A stretch of DNA of 5,168 bases, taken from the NCBI GenBank assembly GCA_003550945.1, contig PULL01000121.1, positions 1 through 5,168 on the forward strand, read 5' to 3'. The notes beneath the pieces are model-generated. The model did no database searches, was not told where the DNA came from, and saw nothing but the letters and a program-made list of their open reading frames with translations. The position numbers and the translations under genes are program-made. The stretch is from Thioalkalivibrio sp. GTDB taxonomy: Bacteria; Pseudomonadota; Gammaproteobacteria; Ectothiorhodospirales; Ectothiorhodospiraceae. Every line of letters begins with the position of its first letter. The first letter of the stretch is position 1. Shown here piece by piece: positions 1 through 5,168 of this stretch.

Positions 1-371
1 CGCTCCATCTGTTCCTCGCCATAGACCGCGGTGGCACCGGCGTTCAGCTTCCCGGGGTCGATCATGTGGCGCGCCCCGCGCGGGTGGATCACCAGGCGGG
101 CGTTCGGCAAGTGCCGCAACAGCTCACCCGCCCCGCCGGCATGGTCGAGGTGTACGTGGGTCGGGATCACGAAATCCACGTGCTCGCGCGGGATGCCCTT
201 GCGTTCCAGCACCCAAAGCAACCCGGGCACCGAGTGTGCGGTACCCGTCTCAACGAATGCAGCCCGGCCGTTCTCGACGACCAGGTAGGTGGACACCTGG
301 CCCTGGCGGTAGAGTTGCGCGTCGATCATGGTGATCCCGTGATCGAGATCCTCGAAGTGGACGTCATTCAT
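1..371 (-). CDS. MBL-fold metallo-hydrolase, N-terminal part (3' end beyond window)
   Basis: The first 123 codons of a metallo-beta-lactamase-superfamily protein; the rest lies past the left edge. The superfamily signature HxHxDH is present as THVHLDHAGG, with His72, His74, Asp76 and His77 as the expected ligands of a dinuclear metal site. Before it, a beta-strand and turn reads FVETGTAHSVPG (39-50), the place where many family members have a DTG. After it come LPNARLVIHPRGARHMIDP (88-106) and AVYGEE (115-120). The later metal-binding residues are outside the window, so catalytic completeness cannot be judged. There is no signal peptide or membrane segment, so it is probably cytoplasmic. The ATG at 371 is the first start in frame; the Shine-Dalgarno upstream is poor, and the next in-frame ATG is codon 15. 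It lies 70 bp after prpD in the same direction, so cotranscription is possible. The substrate cannot be assigned: the superfamily includes thioesterases, glyoxalase II-like enzymes, lactonases and others. Confidence 0.88.
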   Translation of the reverse strand, partial: MNDVHFEDLDHGITMIDAQLYRQGQVSTYLVVENGRAAFVETGTAHSVPGLLWVLERKGIPREHVDFVIPTHVHLDHAGGAGELLRHLPNARLVIHPRGARHMIDPGKLNAGATAVYGEEQME

Positions 372-401
372 CTCGGGTGTCCGAAAACGGAAGCGGTTTT
401 G

Positions 402-419
402 GGTGGGACGCATCCCACC
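402..419. other. Small hairpin between prpD and the MBL-fold gene
   Basis: A perfect 7-bp GC-rich stem (GGTGGGA paired with TCCCACC) with a 4-nt loop lies 23 bp after the prpD stop codon. It is not followed by a run of T on the minus strand (the next bases are CAAAACC), so it is not a classical intrinsic terminator. It could be a weak or Rho-assisted end point, an mRNA-stabilising 3' structure, or a decayed repeat. The 70-bp gap holds no convincing -35/-10 pair for the downstream gene. Confidence 0.4.
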
Positions 420-441
420 GTGAAACAGTCCTGCGCACTGT

Positions 442-1890
442 TCAGATCAGGAACCGGTCGACGAACTCGTGCACCGGCGTGGCCGCAAGGCGTTCCGCGT
501 CCTTGCACAGTTCGAAGATCCGCTCCGACTGTCCCCTGGGGAACCGGGTGCGCAATGCGTCGCGGAACTTGCGCTCCAGCACCGGAATGCCCTCGGAGCG
601 GCGCCGACGGTGGCCGATCGGGTACTCCACCTCGACCTTTTCGGTGCTCGATCCGTCCTGGAAGTACACCTGTATCGCGTTGGCGATCGAGCGCTTGTCC
701 GGGTCGTGGTACTCATTCGAGTAGCGCGGGTCCTCGACCACGCGCATCTTCTCCCGCAGCGCATCGATGCGGGGATCTGCGGCGACCTCGTCCTCGTAGT
801 GGCGCGCGGTCAGCTCGCCGAAGATCAGCGGCACCGCGACCATGTACTGCAGGCAGTGGTCGCGGTCGGCCGGGTTGTGCAGCGGGCCGTCCTTGCTGAT
901 GATGCGCACCGCGGACTCCTGCGTGGTCAGCTCGATGCGCTCGATCTCGTCGAGGCGGTTCTTCACCTGCCCGTGCAGCGTGAGCGCGCACTCCACCGCC
1001 GTCTGCGCGTGGAATTCGGCCGGGAAGCTGATCTTGAACAGAATCTGCTCCATCACGTAGCTGCCGTAGGGCCGCTGAAACTGGAATTTCTCGCCCTTGA
1101 ACAGTACGTCGTAGAAACCCCAGCGGGGGGCCGAGAGCACGCTGGGCAGCCCCATCTCGCCCTTCATCACCATCAGTGCGAGGCGCACCGCGCGCCCGCA
1201 GGCGTCGCCGGCGGCCCAGGATTTGCGCGAGCCGGTGTTGGGCGCATGACGGTAGGTACGGAGCGACTGGCCGTCTACCCAGGCCTGGGAGACGGCGTCG
1301 ATCACCTGTTCGCGGGTTCCGCCGAGCATGTGCGCGGCGACCGCCGCCGAGGCGACCTTCACCAGCACCACGTGGTCCAGACCCACCCGGTTGAAGCTGT
1401 TCTCAAGCGCCAGCACGCCCTGGATCTCGTGCGCCTTGACCATGTAGTGCAGCACGCCGCCCATCGTCATCGGCGCTTTGCCGGCGGCGACGGCCTGGCG
1501 GCTCAGGTGGTCGGCCAGCGCGAGGATCGTGCCGAGGTTGTCAGAGGGGTGGCCCCACTCGGCGGCGAGCCAGGTGTCGTTGAAGTCCAGCCAGCGCACC
1601 ATCGCGCCGATGTTGAAGGCGCCCTGGATCGGGTCGAGCTGGAACTGCGTGCCGGGCACTCGCGAGCCGTTGGGTACCACGGTGCCGGGCACCACCGGGC
1701 CGAGGTGCTTGGTGCATTCCGGATACTGCAGCGCCAGCAGCGCGCAGCCGAGGGAATCCATCAGGCAGTTGCGCGCGGTGTCCAGCGCTTCCGCGGAGTC
1801 GATGCGGTAGTCGCACACGTAGTCGGCAATGGCCTGCAGCTCGGGATCCGCGTCGGGGCGGACATTGGCGTCGGCAATATGTTGGCTCAC
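442..1890 (-). CDS. prpD: 2-methylcitrate dehydratase PrpD
   Basis: Cytoplasmic enzyme of the methylcitrate cycle that dehydrates 2-methylcitrate to 2-methylaconitate. The protein has 482 residues, matching the roughly 483 of enterobacterial PrpD, and belongs to the MmgE/PrpD family: a large helical domain holding the active site and a smaller C-terminal domain. Hallmarks in order are PGTVVPNGSRVPGTQFQLDP (68-87), LDFNDTWLAAEWGHPSDN (101-118), ALENSFNRVGLDH (161-173), RTYRHAPNTGSRKSWAAGDA (211-230), RPYGSYVMEQILFKISFPAE (273-292), NPADRDHCLQYM (339-350), YHDPDKRSIANAI (394-406) and EYPIGHRRRR (422-431). The start is GTG at 1890: AGGAG lies 7 nt upstream at 1902-1898, and the protein then begins MSQHIAD, as in homologues. 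The reading frame runs further upstream to 2142, but that part is a shadow of prpC. GTG overlaps the prpC stop as GTGA, so translation is probably coupled. No truncation or frameshift is seen. From memory of the E. coli sequence the match is close across the whole length. Confidence 0.97.
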   Translation of the reverse strand: MSQHIADANVRPDADPELQAIADYVCDYRIDSAEALDTARNCLMDSLGCALLALQYPECTKHLGPVVPGTVVPNGSRVPGTQFQLDPIQGAFNIGAMVRWLDFNDTWLAAEWGHPSDNLGTILALADHLSRQAVAAGKAPMTMGGVLHYMVKAHEIQGVLALENSFNRVGLDHVVLVKVASAAVAAHMLGGTREQVIDAVSQAWVDGQSLRTYRHAPNTGSRKSWAAGDACGRAVRLALMVMKGEMGLPSVLSAPRWGFYDVLFKGEKFQFQRPYGSYVMEQILFKISFPAEFHAQTAVECALTLHGQVKNRLDEIERIELTTQESAVRIISKDGPLHNPADRDHCLQYMVAVPLIFGELTARHYEDEVAADPRIDALREKMRVVEDPRYSNEYHDPDKRSIANAIQVYFQDGSSTEKVEVEYPIGHRRRRSEGIPVLERKFRDALRTRFPRGQSERIFELCKDAERLAATPVHEFVDRFLI

Positions 1891-3071
1891 GAATCGGCTC
1901 CTGGTTGGAAGGTGTGAACACGGGCATCGATCGGCACCCAGGGCTGGTTCTCCGGGCCGACGTAATTGGCGCTGGGGCGGATGATTTTCCCGTCCTGACG
2001 CTGTTCGATCACGTGCGCGACCCAGCCGGTGGTCCGGGAGATCACGAAAATCGGCGTGAACAGTGCGGTGGGGATGCCCATCATGTGGTAGGACACCGCC
2101 GAGAACCAGTCGAGGTTGGGGAACATCTTCTTCAGCTCCCACATCACGGACTCGAGCCGGTCCGCGACCGAGTACATGGTCATCAGGCCCCGATCCTCGG
2201 AAAGCCGCCGCGCCACGGCCTTGATCACCTCGTTGCGGGGATCCCCGATGGTATACACGGGATGACCGAAGCCGATGATGATCTCCTTGCGCCCCACGCG
2301 TTCACGGATGTCCGCCTCGGCCTCGTCGGCATCCCGGTAACGCAGCTGGATCTCGCAGGCCGCCTCGTTGGCTCCACCGTGCTTGGGTCCGCGCAGCGCC
2401 CCGATCGCGCCGGTGATCGCCGAGTAGATGTCCGAGTTGGTGCCGGCCACCACTCGGGCGGTGAACGTGGAGGCGTTGAACTCGTGTTCGGCGTAGAGGA
2501 TCAGTGAGGTGTGCATCGCACGCACCTGGATCGGCGACGGTACCTGTCCGTGCATCAGGCGCAGGAAGTGTCCACCGACGCTGTCGTCGTCGGTTTCCAC
2601 GTCGATGCGGCGGCCGTTGTGCGCGTAGTGATACCAGTACAGCAGCGCCGAGCCGAGGGAAGCCACCAGCCGGTCGCCGATCGCGCGCGCGCCGGCCGCG
2701 TTCATGTCCTCCTTTTCCGGGTCCAGCGTGCCGAGCATCGACACGGCGGTGCGCATCACGTCCATCGGATGTGCCGATGCCGGGATCTGTTCCAGTACCT
2801 GGCGCAGCGCCGCAGGCAGACCGCGCATCCCGCGCAACCGCTCCTTGTAGGCGGCCAGCTCGGAAGGGTTGGGAAGGCTGCCGTGGATCAACAGGTGCGC
2901 GATCTCCTCGAACTCGGCCTCGTCGGCGAAGTCCAGGATGTCGTACCCCCGGTAGTGCAGATCGTTCCCCGTACGGCCGACGGTGCAGATCGCGGTATTG
3001 CCGGCGACGGTGCCGGAAAGCGCCACGGATTTCTTCGCTCGGGGCGCGGCAGTGCGGTCGCTGTCAGTCAT
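1887..3071 (-). CDS. prpC: 2-methylcitrate synthase PrpC
   Basis: Citrate synthase-family enzyme that condenses propionyl-CoA with oxaloacetate to give 2-methylcitrate and CoA. It has 394 residues, close to the roughly 389 of E. coli PrpC and shorter than hexameric citrate synthase GltA (about 427), which fits the PrpC/short-form class. The catalytic residues are His231 in GPKHGGANE, His270 in the citrate synthase signature GFGHPVYTIGDPR (267-279), and Asp321 in NLDWFSAVSYHMMG. The C-terminal block RTTGWVAHVIEQR (346-358) followed by KIIRPSANYVGPE (362-374) is typical of PrpC. The N-terminal block is SGTVAGNTAICTVG (19-32) then LHYRGYDILD (38-47). The start at 3071 is chosen because GAGGGA sits 7 nt upstream; an ATG 5 codons further upstream lacks this spacing. 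It overlaps the prpB stop by 8 bp and its own stop overlaps prpD by 4 bp, so it is the middle gene of a tight operon. Some residual activity with acetyl-CoA is common in this family. Confidence 0.97.
   Translation of the reverse strand: MTDSDRTAAPRAKKSVALSGTVAGNTAICTVGRTGNDLHYRGYDILDFADEAEFEEIAHLLIHGSLPNPSELAAYKERLRGMRGLPAALRQVLEQIPASAHPMDVMRTAVSMLGTLDPEKEDMNAAGARAIGDRLVASLGSALLYWYHYAHNGRRIDVETDDDSVGGHFLRLMHGQVPSPIQVRAMHTSLILYAEHEFNASTFTARVVAGTNSDIYSAITGAIGALRGPKHGGANEAACEIQLRYRDADEAEADIRERVGRKEIIIGFGHPVYTIGDPRNEVIKAVARRLSEDRGLMTMYSVADRLESVMWELKKMFPNLDWFSAVSYHMMGIPTALFTPIFVISRTTGWVAHVIEQRQDGKIIRPSANYVGPENQPWVPIDARVHTFQPGADS
1898..1902 (-). promoter_or_regulatory. Ribosome binding site of prpD
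   Basis: AGGAG on the minus strand, 7 nt before GTG at 1890 and inside the last codons of prpC. It decides the GTG start over the much longer upstream reading frame. Confidence 0.8.
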
Positions 3072-3975
3072 TGGCTTGTCCCTCATCCCGGCGGTACAGC
3101 CGGTCCAGTTGCTCCTCAAAGGCGTGATAACCGAGGTGCTCGTAGAGCTGCTCGCGTGTCTGCATCAGCTCGAGCACGGATTCCTGGCTGCCGTCGCGGC
3201 GGATCGCCTCGTAGACCTTCAGCGCTGCCTGATTCATCGCGCGGAACGCGGACAACGGGTAGAGCACGAGCCGTACGCCGGCGTCGCCCAGTTCCCGCGT
3301 GTTGAACAGCGGTGTCTTGCCGAACTCGGTGATGTTGGCCAGTACGGGCACGCCCACCGCGTCCACGAAGCGCCGGTACTGGTCGAGCTCGTAGACCGCC
3401 TCGGGGAAAATCATGTCGGCACCGGCCTCGACGCAGGCGACCGCGCGATCGATGGCCGCGTCGATCCCTTCGACGGCCAGTGCGTCGGTGCGCGCCATGA
3501 TCACGAAGTCCCGCTCGCGCGCGTCGGCCGCGGCCTTGATCCGGTCGACCACCTCGTCTTTCGACACGATCGACTTGCCGGGGCGGTGACCGCAGCGCTT
3601 GGCCTGCACCTGGTCCTCGATGTGGCAGCCGGCAGCGCCGGCCCGGATGAGTTCACGTACGGTCCGCGCGATGTTGAAGGCGCTGGGTCCGAAGCCGGTA
3701 TCCGCATCCACGAGCAGAGGGAGCTCAGTCACGTAGGTGATGCGGCGTACGTCCTCTAGCACGTCGTGCAGCGCACTGATGCCCAGATCGGGCAGGCCCA
3801 GAGAGCCCGCCGCAACGCCGCCGCCGGACAGGTAGAGCGCCCGGTAGCCGGTGTGCTCGGCCAAGGTCGCGTGATAGGCATTGATCGCCCCCATCACCTG
3901 CAGTGGGCGTTCCTGCTCCACCGCCGCGCGCAGTCGCGCGCCGGGGGTGTTGGAGGTCATTCCTGACTCAGACAT
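3064..3975 (-). CDS. prpB: 2-methylisocitrate lyase PrpB
   Basis: Cleaves (2S,3R)-2-methylisocitrate to pyruvate and succinate, the last step of the methylcitrate cycle. It has 303 residues against about 296 for E. coli PrpB, and belongs to the isocitrate lyase/PEP mutase superfamily (TIM barrel, Mg-dependent). Visible motifs: LYLSGGGVAAGSLGLPDLG (47-65), the metal-binding stretch LLVDADTGFG (87-96) with Asp90 and Asp92, HIEDQ (118-122), the catalytic loop KRCGHRPGK (126-134) with Cys128 as the expected catalytic cysteine, and MARTDALAVEG (160-170). PEAVYELDQYRRF (191-203) and NITEFGKTPLF (214-224) follow. The KRCGH form marks the isocitrate/methylisocitrate lyase branch. The start at 3975 has GAGGA 6 nt upstream. 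Earlier in-frame starts up to 4071 are rejected because that segment translates the intergenic repeat. A second ATG at codon 6 is possible but has no well-spaced ribosome site. It is the first gene of the overlapping prpBCD block; the 156-bp leader contains a large inverted repeat. Confidence 0.97.
   Translation of the reverse strand: MSESGMTSNTPGARLRAAVEQERPLQVMGAINAYHATLAEHTGYRALYLSGGGVAAGSLGLPDLGISALHDVLEDVRRITYVTELPLLVDADTGFGPSAFNIARTVRELIRAGAAGCHIEDQVQAKRCGHRPGKSIVSKDEVVDRIKAAADARERDFVIMARTDALAVEGIDAAIDRAVACVEAGADMIFPEAVYELDQYRRFVDAVGVPVLANITEFGKTPLFNTRELGDAGVRLVLYPLSAFRAMNQAALKVYEAIRRDGSQESVLELMQTREQLYEHLGYHAFEEQLDRLYRRDEGQAND
3079..3084 (-). promoter_or_regulatory. Ribosome binding site of prpC
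   Basis: GAGGGA on the minus strand, 7 nt before ATG at 3071 and within the 3' end of prpB. It supports this ATG rather than the one five codons earlier. Confidence 0.7.
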
Positions 3976-3981
3976 GCGTTT

Positions 3982-3986
3982 TCCTC
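3982..3986 (-). promoter_or_regulatory. Ribosome binding site of prpB
   Basis: GAGGA on the minus strand, 6 nt before ATG at 3975. It settles the start against the longer frame that reads into the repeat. Confidence 0.75.
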
Positions 3987-4019
3987 GTTGGTTTCTCGGT
4001 ACAGCAGCAGCGACAGGTC

Positions 4020-4049
4020 GTAGGGCGGAAAAGCGTAGCGTCATCCGCC
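4020..4049 (+). repeat. REP-like repeat copy 1
   Basis: A 30-bp unit that starts GTAGGGCGGAA and ends GTCATCCGCC, with a 9-bp middle (AAGCGTAGC). Its ends GGCGGA and TCCGCC can form a 6-bp stem. It shares 11 bp at the start and 10 bp at the end with copy 2 in the opposite orientation. Confidence 0.8.
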
Positions 4050-4101
4050 GAACGGCGCGGACCGGAACCATTCGGCCTCCGGGATCATGTCGGCGCCGTA
4101 T

Positions 4102-4135
4102 GGCGGATGACGGCCTGCGGCCTCTTCCGCCCTAC
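4102..4135 (-). repeat. REP-like repeat copy 2, containing the prpE stop codon
   Basis: A 34-bp unit read on the minus strand, with the same 11-bp beginning and 10-bp end as copy 1 but a 13-bp middle (GAGGCCGCAGGCC) that contains its own small GGCC...GGCC stem. The TAG in its opening GTAGGG is the prpE stop codon (4134-4132). Confidence 0.8.
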
Positions 4136-5168
4136 GCGCCCCCCCCGCTGCGGCTCTCCGCGTAGCCGATCTCCTGCAGGGCCGTGCGGATTTCATCCAG
4201 AACCGCCGGGTCGTCGATGGTGGCGGGGGGCTGATACGCCTCGTTGTCGGCGATTCTGCGCATCACCGCGCGGAGAATCTTGCCTGAGCGGGTCTTGGGC
4301 AGGCGATCCACCACGGCCACCCGCTTGAACACGGCAACCGGCCCCACTTCCTCGCGCACCTTCGCAACAAGCTCCCGGCACAGATCTTCCCGCTCCTGGA
4401 TGATGCCGCTCTTCATCACCACCAATCCGATGGGGACCGAGCCCTTGAGCTCATCGGCGACCGCGATCACTGCACATTCCGCCACGGAAGGGTGGGCGGC
4501 CAGCACTTCCTCGATCGCGCCGCTGGAAAGGCGGTGCCCGGCGACGTTGATGGTGTCGTCGATACGTCCCATCACGTAGAGATACCCCTCGTCGTCCAGA
4601 TACCCGGAATCACCGGTGAGGTAGTAGCCGGGCACGGCATCGAGATAGGACTCCCGGAACCGGTCGTCGTTCTTCCAGAGGGTGGGCAGGCAGCCTGGCG
4701 GCATCGGCAGGCGCACCACGATGCCGCCCATGGTCCCGGCGGGCACTTCCTGATCCCGGCCCGAAAACACGCGCACGTCGTAGCCGGGCACCGGCTTGCC
4801 GGCACTGCCTGGCTTCACCGGAAGCATTTCGATTCCGACGAAGTTTCCGGCGATCGCCCAGCCGGTCTCGGTCTGCCACCAGTGGTCGATCACCGGGCGC
4901 TGCAGGATCGCGCCAGCCCAGTTCAGGGTATCTGGATCGCAGCGCTCGCCCGCGAGGAACAGGGTCCGAAAACCGCTCATGTCGTAGCGCTTCAGGTGCT
5001 CGGCCTTGGGATCCTCTTTCTTGATCGCGCGGAACGCGGTCGGGGCCGTGAACATCACCGCGACCTTGTGCTCGGAGATCACGCGCCAGAATGCGCCGGG
5101 GTCGGGAGTGCCCACCGGCTTGCCTTCGTATATGACCGTGGTGCAGCCGTGCAACAGTGGTCCGTAGA
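4132..5168 (-). CDS. prpE: Propionyl-CoA synthetase PrpE, C-terminal part (5' end beyond window)
   Basis: AMP-forming acyl-CoA ligase that activates propionate (or acetate) with ATP and CoA, supplying propionyl-CoA to PrpC. The window holds the last 344 residues; full PrpE proteins have about 630, so roughly 285 are missing beyond the right edge. Motifs, numbered in the fragment: LFLAGERCDPDTLNWA (69-84), DHWWQTETGWAIAGN (94-108; adenylate-binding WQTETG), LPMPPGCLPTLW (153-164), YYLTGDSGYLDDEGYLYVMG (181-200), GRIDDTINVAGHRLS (200-214) around the hinge between the large and small domains, and RLPKTRSGKILRAVMRR (288-304), in which Lys296 is the expected adenylation lysine and the site of regulatory acetylation in this family. 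LLHGCTTVIYEGKPVGTPD (4-22) and the DHWWQTETGW wording fit PrpE/ACSS3-type rather than Acs-type enzymes. The last residues (ESRSGGGA) look like an added tail, encoded by a G8 run (4146-4139) and a stop codon inside the adjacent repeat. Acetyl-CoA synthetase remains a less likely alternative. Confidence 0.92.
   Translation of the reverse strand, partial: YGPLLHGCTTVIYEGKPVGTPDPGAFWRVISEHKVAVMFTAPTAFRAIKKEDPKAEHLKRYDMSGFRTLFLAGERCDPDTLNWAGAILQRPVIDHWWQTETGWAIAGNFVGIEMLPVKPGSAGKPVPGYDVRVFSGRDQEVPAGTMGGIVVRLPMPPGCLPTLWKNDDRFRESYLDAVPGYYLTGDSGYLDDEGYLYVMGRIDDTINVAGHRLSSGAIEEVLAAHPSVAECAVIAVADELKGSVPIGLVVMKSGIIQEREDLCRELVAKVREEVGPVAVFKRVAVVDRLPKTRSGKILRAVMRRIADNEAYQPPATIDDPAVLDEIRTALQEIGYAESRSGGGA

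Larger units (their letters stand above)
4020..4135. repeat. REP-like inverted-repeat doublet (BIME/MITE-like) in the prpE-prpB gap
   Basis: A roughly 116-bp imperfect palindrome. Its two outer arms (4020-4049 and 4102-4135) are inverted copies of one short repeat. Inside them ACGGCGC (4052-4058) pairs with GCGCCGT (4093-4099), and further in CCGGA (4062-4066) pairs with TCCGG (4078-4082). The whole could therefore fold into one long, bulged hairpin, or each arm could fold alone through GGCGGA/TCCGCC. From memory, repeats of the form GTAGGGCGGA...TCATCCGCC are scattered in many copies between genes of proteobacteria, often as inverted pairs; I could not search for copies. No long T run follows on either side, so it is not a standard terminator. 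It would lie in the prpB 5' leader, or between prpE and prpB in a read-through mRNA, where it could affect mRNA stability or attenuation. I see no sigma-54 type -24/-12 promoter and no clear sigma-70 promoter in the gap. Confidence 0.85.

Noticed and set aside
66..899. A 277-codon open frame on the plus strand, opposite the MBL-fold gene and prpD
   Set aside because: It spans two unrelated minus-strand genes and the gap between them, and its translation is rich in Arg, Pro and Ser without domain features. It is a GC-driven shadow.
469..1917. A 482-codon open frame on the plus strand, opposite prpD
   Set aside because: It lies opposite a full-length, strongly recognisable PrpD. Its translation is low-complexity in His, Arg, Val and Ala, as expected from an antisense frame of a GC-rich gene, and shows no known motif.
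1891..2142. Longer prpD starting upstream at 2142
   Set aside because: The extra 84 codons lie entirely within the prpC 3' region in another frame and do not resemble PrpD. The GTG at 1890 has a good ribosome site and gives the family length.
2504..3305. Plus-strand open frames opposite prpC and the end of prpB
   Set aside because: Arg/Ala/Ser-rich translations opposite intact, recognised enzymes, with no motif or convincing ribosome site.
3976..4071. Longer prpB starting at 4071 with a 32-residue N-terminal extension
   Set aside because: The extra residues translate the REP-like repeat (RRMTLRFSALRP is a familiar spurious translation of such repeats). A well-spaced GAGGA before ATG at 3975 gives the usual PrpB length.
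4020..4135. Riboswitch or intrinsic terminator in the prpE-prpB gap
   Set aside because: No U-rich tract follows the stems and no conserved riboswitch core was recognised. The two similar inverted arms are better explained as a repeat pair.

Overview
This is a GC-rich bacterial window whose genes all lie on the minus strand. It carries a methylcitrate-cycle (propionate catabolism) cluster. In the direction of transcription the order is prpE (C-terminal part only, cut by the right edge), prpB, prpC, prpD, and a metallo-beta-lactamase-fold hydrolase (N-terminal part only, cut by the left edge). The PrpB, PrpC and PrpD proteins resemble the enterobacterial enzymes in motifs and length. That, with the GC content and a REP-like intergenic repeat, suggests a high-GC proteobacterium, probably a gammaproteobacterium. 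I cannot name a genus from the sequence alone.

Layout. 5168-4132 encodes the last 344 residues of a propionyl-CoA synthetase-type AMP-forming ligase. 4131-3976 is a 156-bp gap, most of it filled by a roughly 116-bp imperfect palindrome made of two inverted copies of a short REP-like repeat; the outer copy contains the prpE stop codon. 3975-3064 is prpB (2-methylisocitrate lyase, 303 aa). 3071-1887 is prpC (2-methylcitrate synthase, 394 aa), overlapping prpB by 8 bp. 1890-442 is prpD (2-methylcitrate dehydratase, 482 aa), which starts at GTG and overlaps the prpC stop by 4 bp. 441-372 is a 70-bp gap with a small hairpin. 371-1 is the start of the MBL-fold protein.

How the genes work together. 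PrpE activates propionate to propionyl-CoA. PrpC condenses propionyl-CoA with oxaloacetate to 2-methylcitrate. PrpD dehydrates this to 2-methylaconitate, an aconitase (not in this window) rehydrates it to 2-methylisocitrate, and PrpB splits that to pyruvate and succinate. The overlapping starts and stops of prpB-prpC-prpD indicate one translationally coupled mRNA. No prpR-like regulator, acnD, prpF or aconitase gene is present here.

The core genes are ordinary and intact. I found no undescribed system. The points worth a second look are the inverted repeat that appears to have supplied the prpE stop codon and sits in the prpB leader, and the MBL-fold hydrolase directly downstream of prpD.
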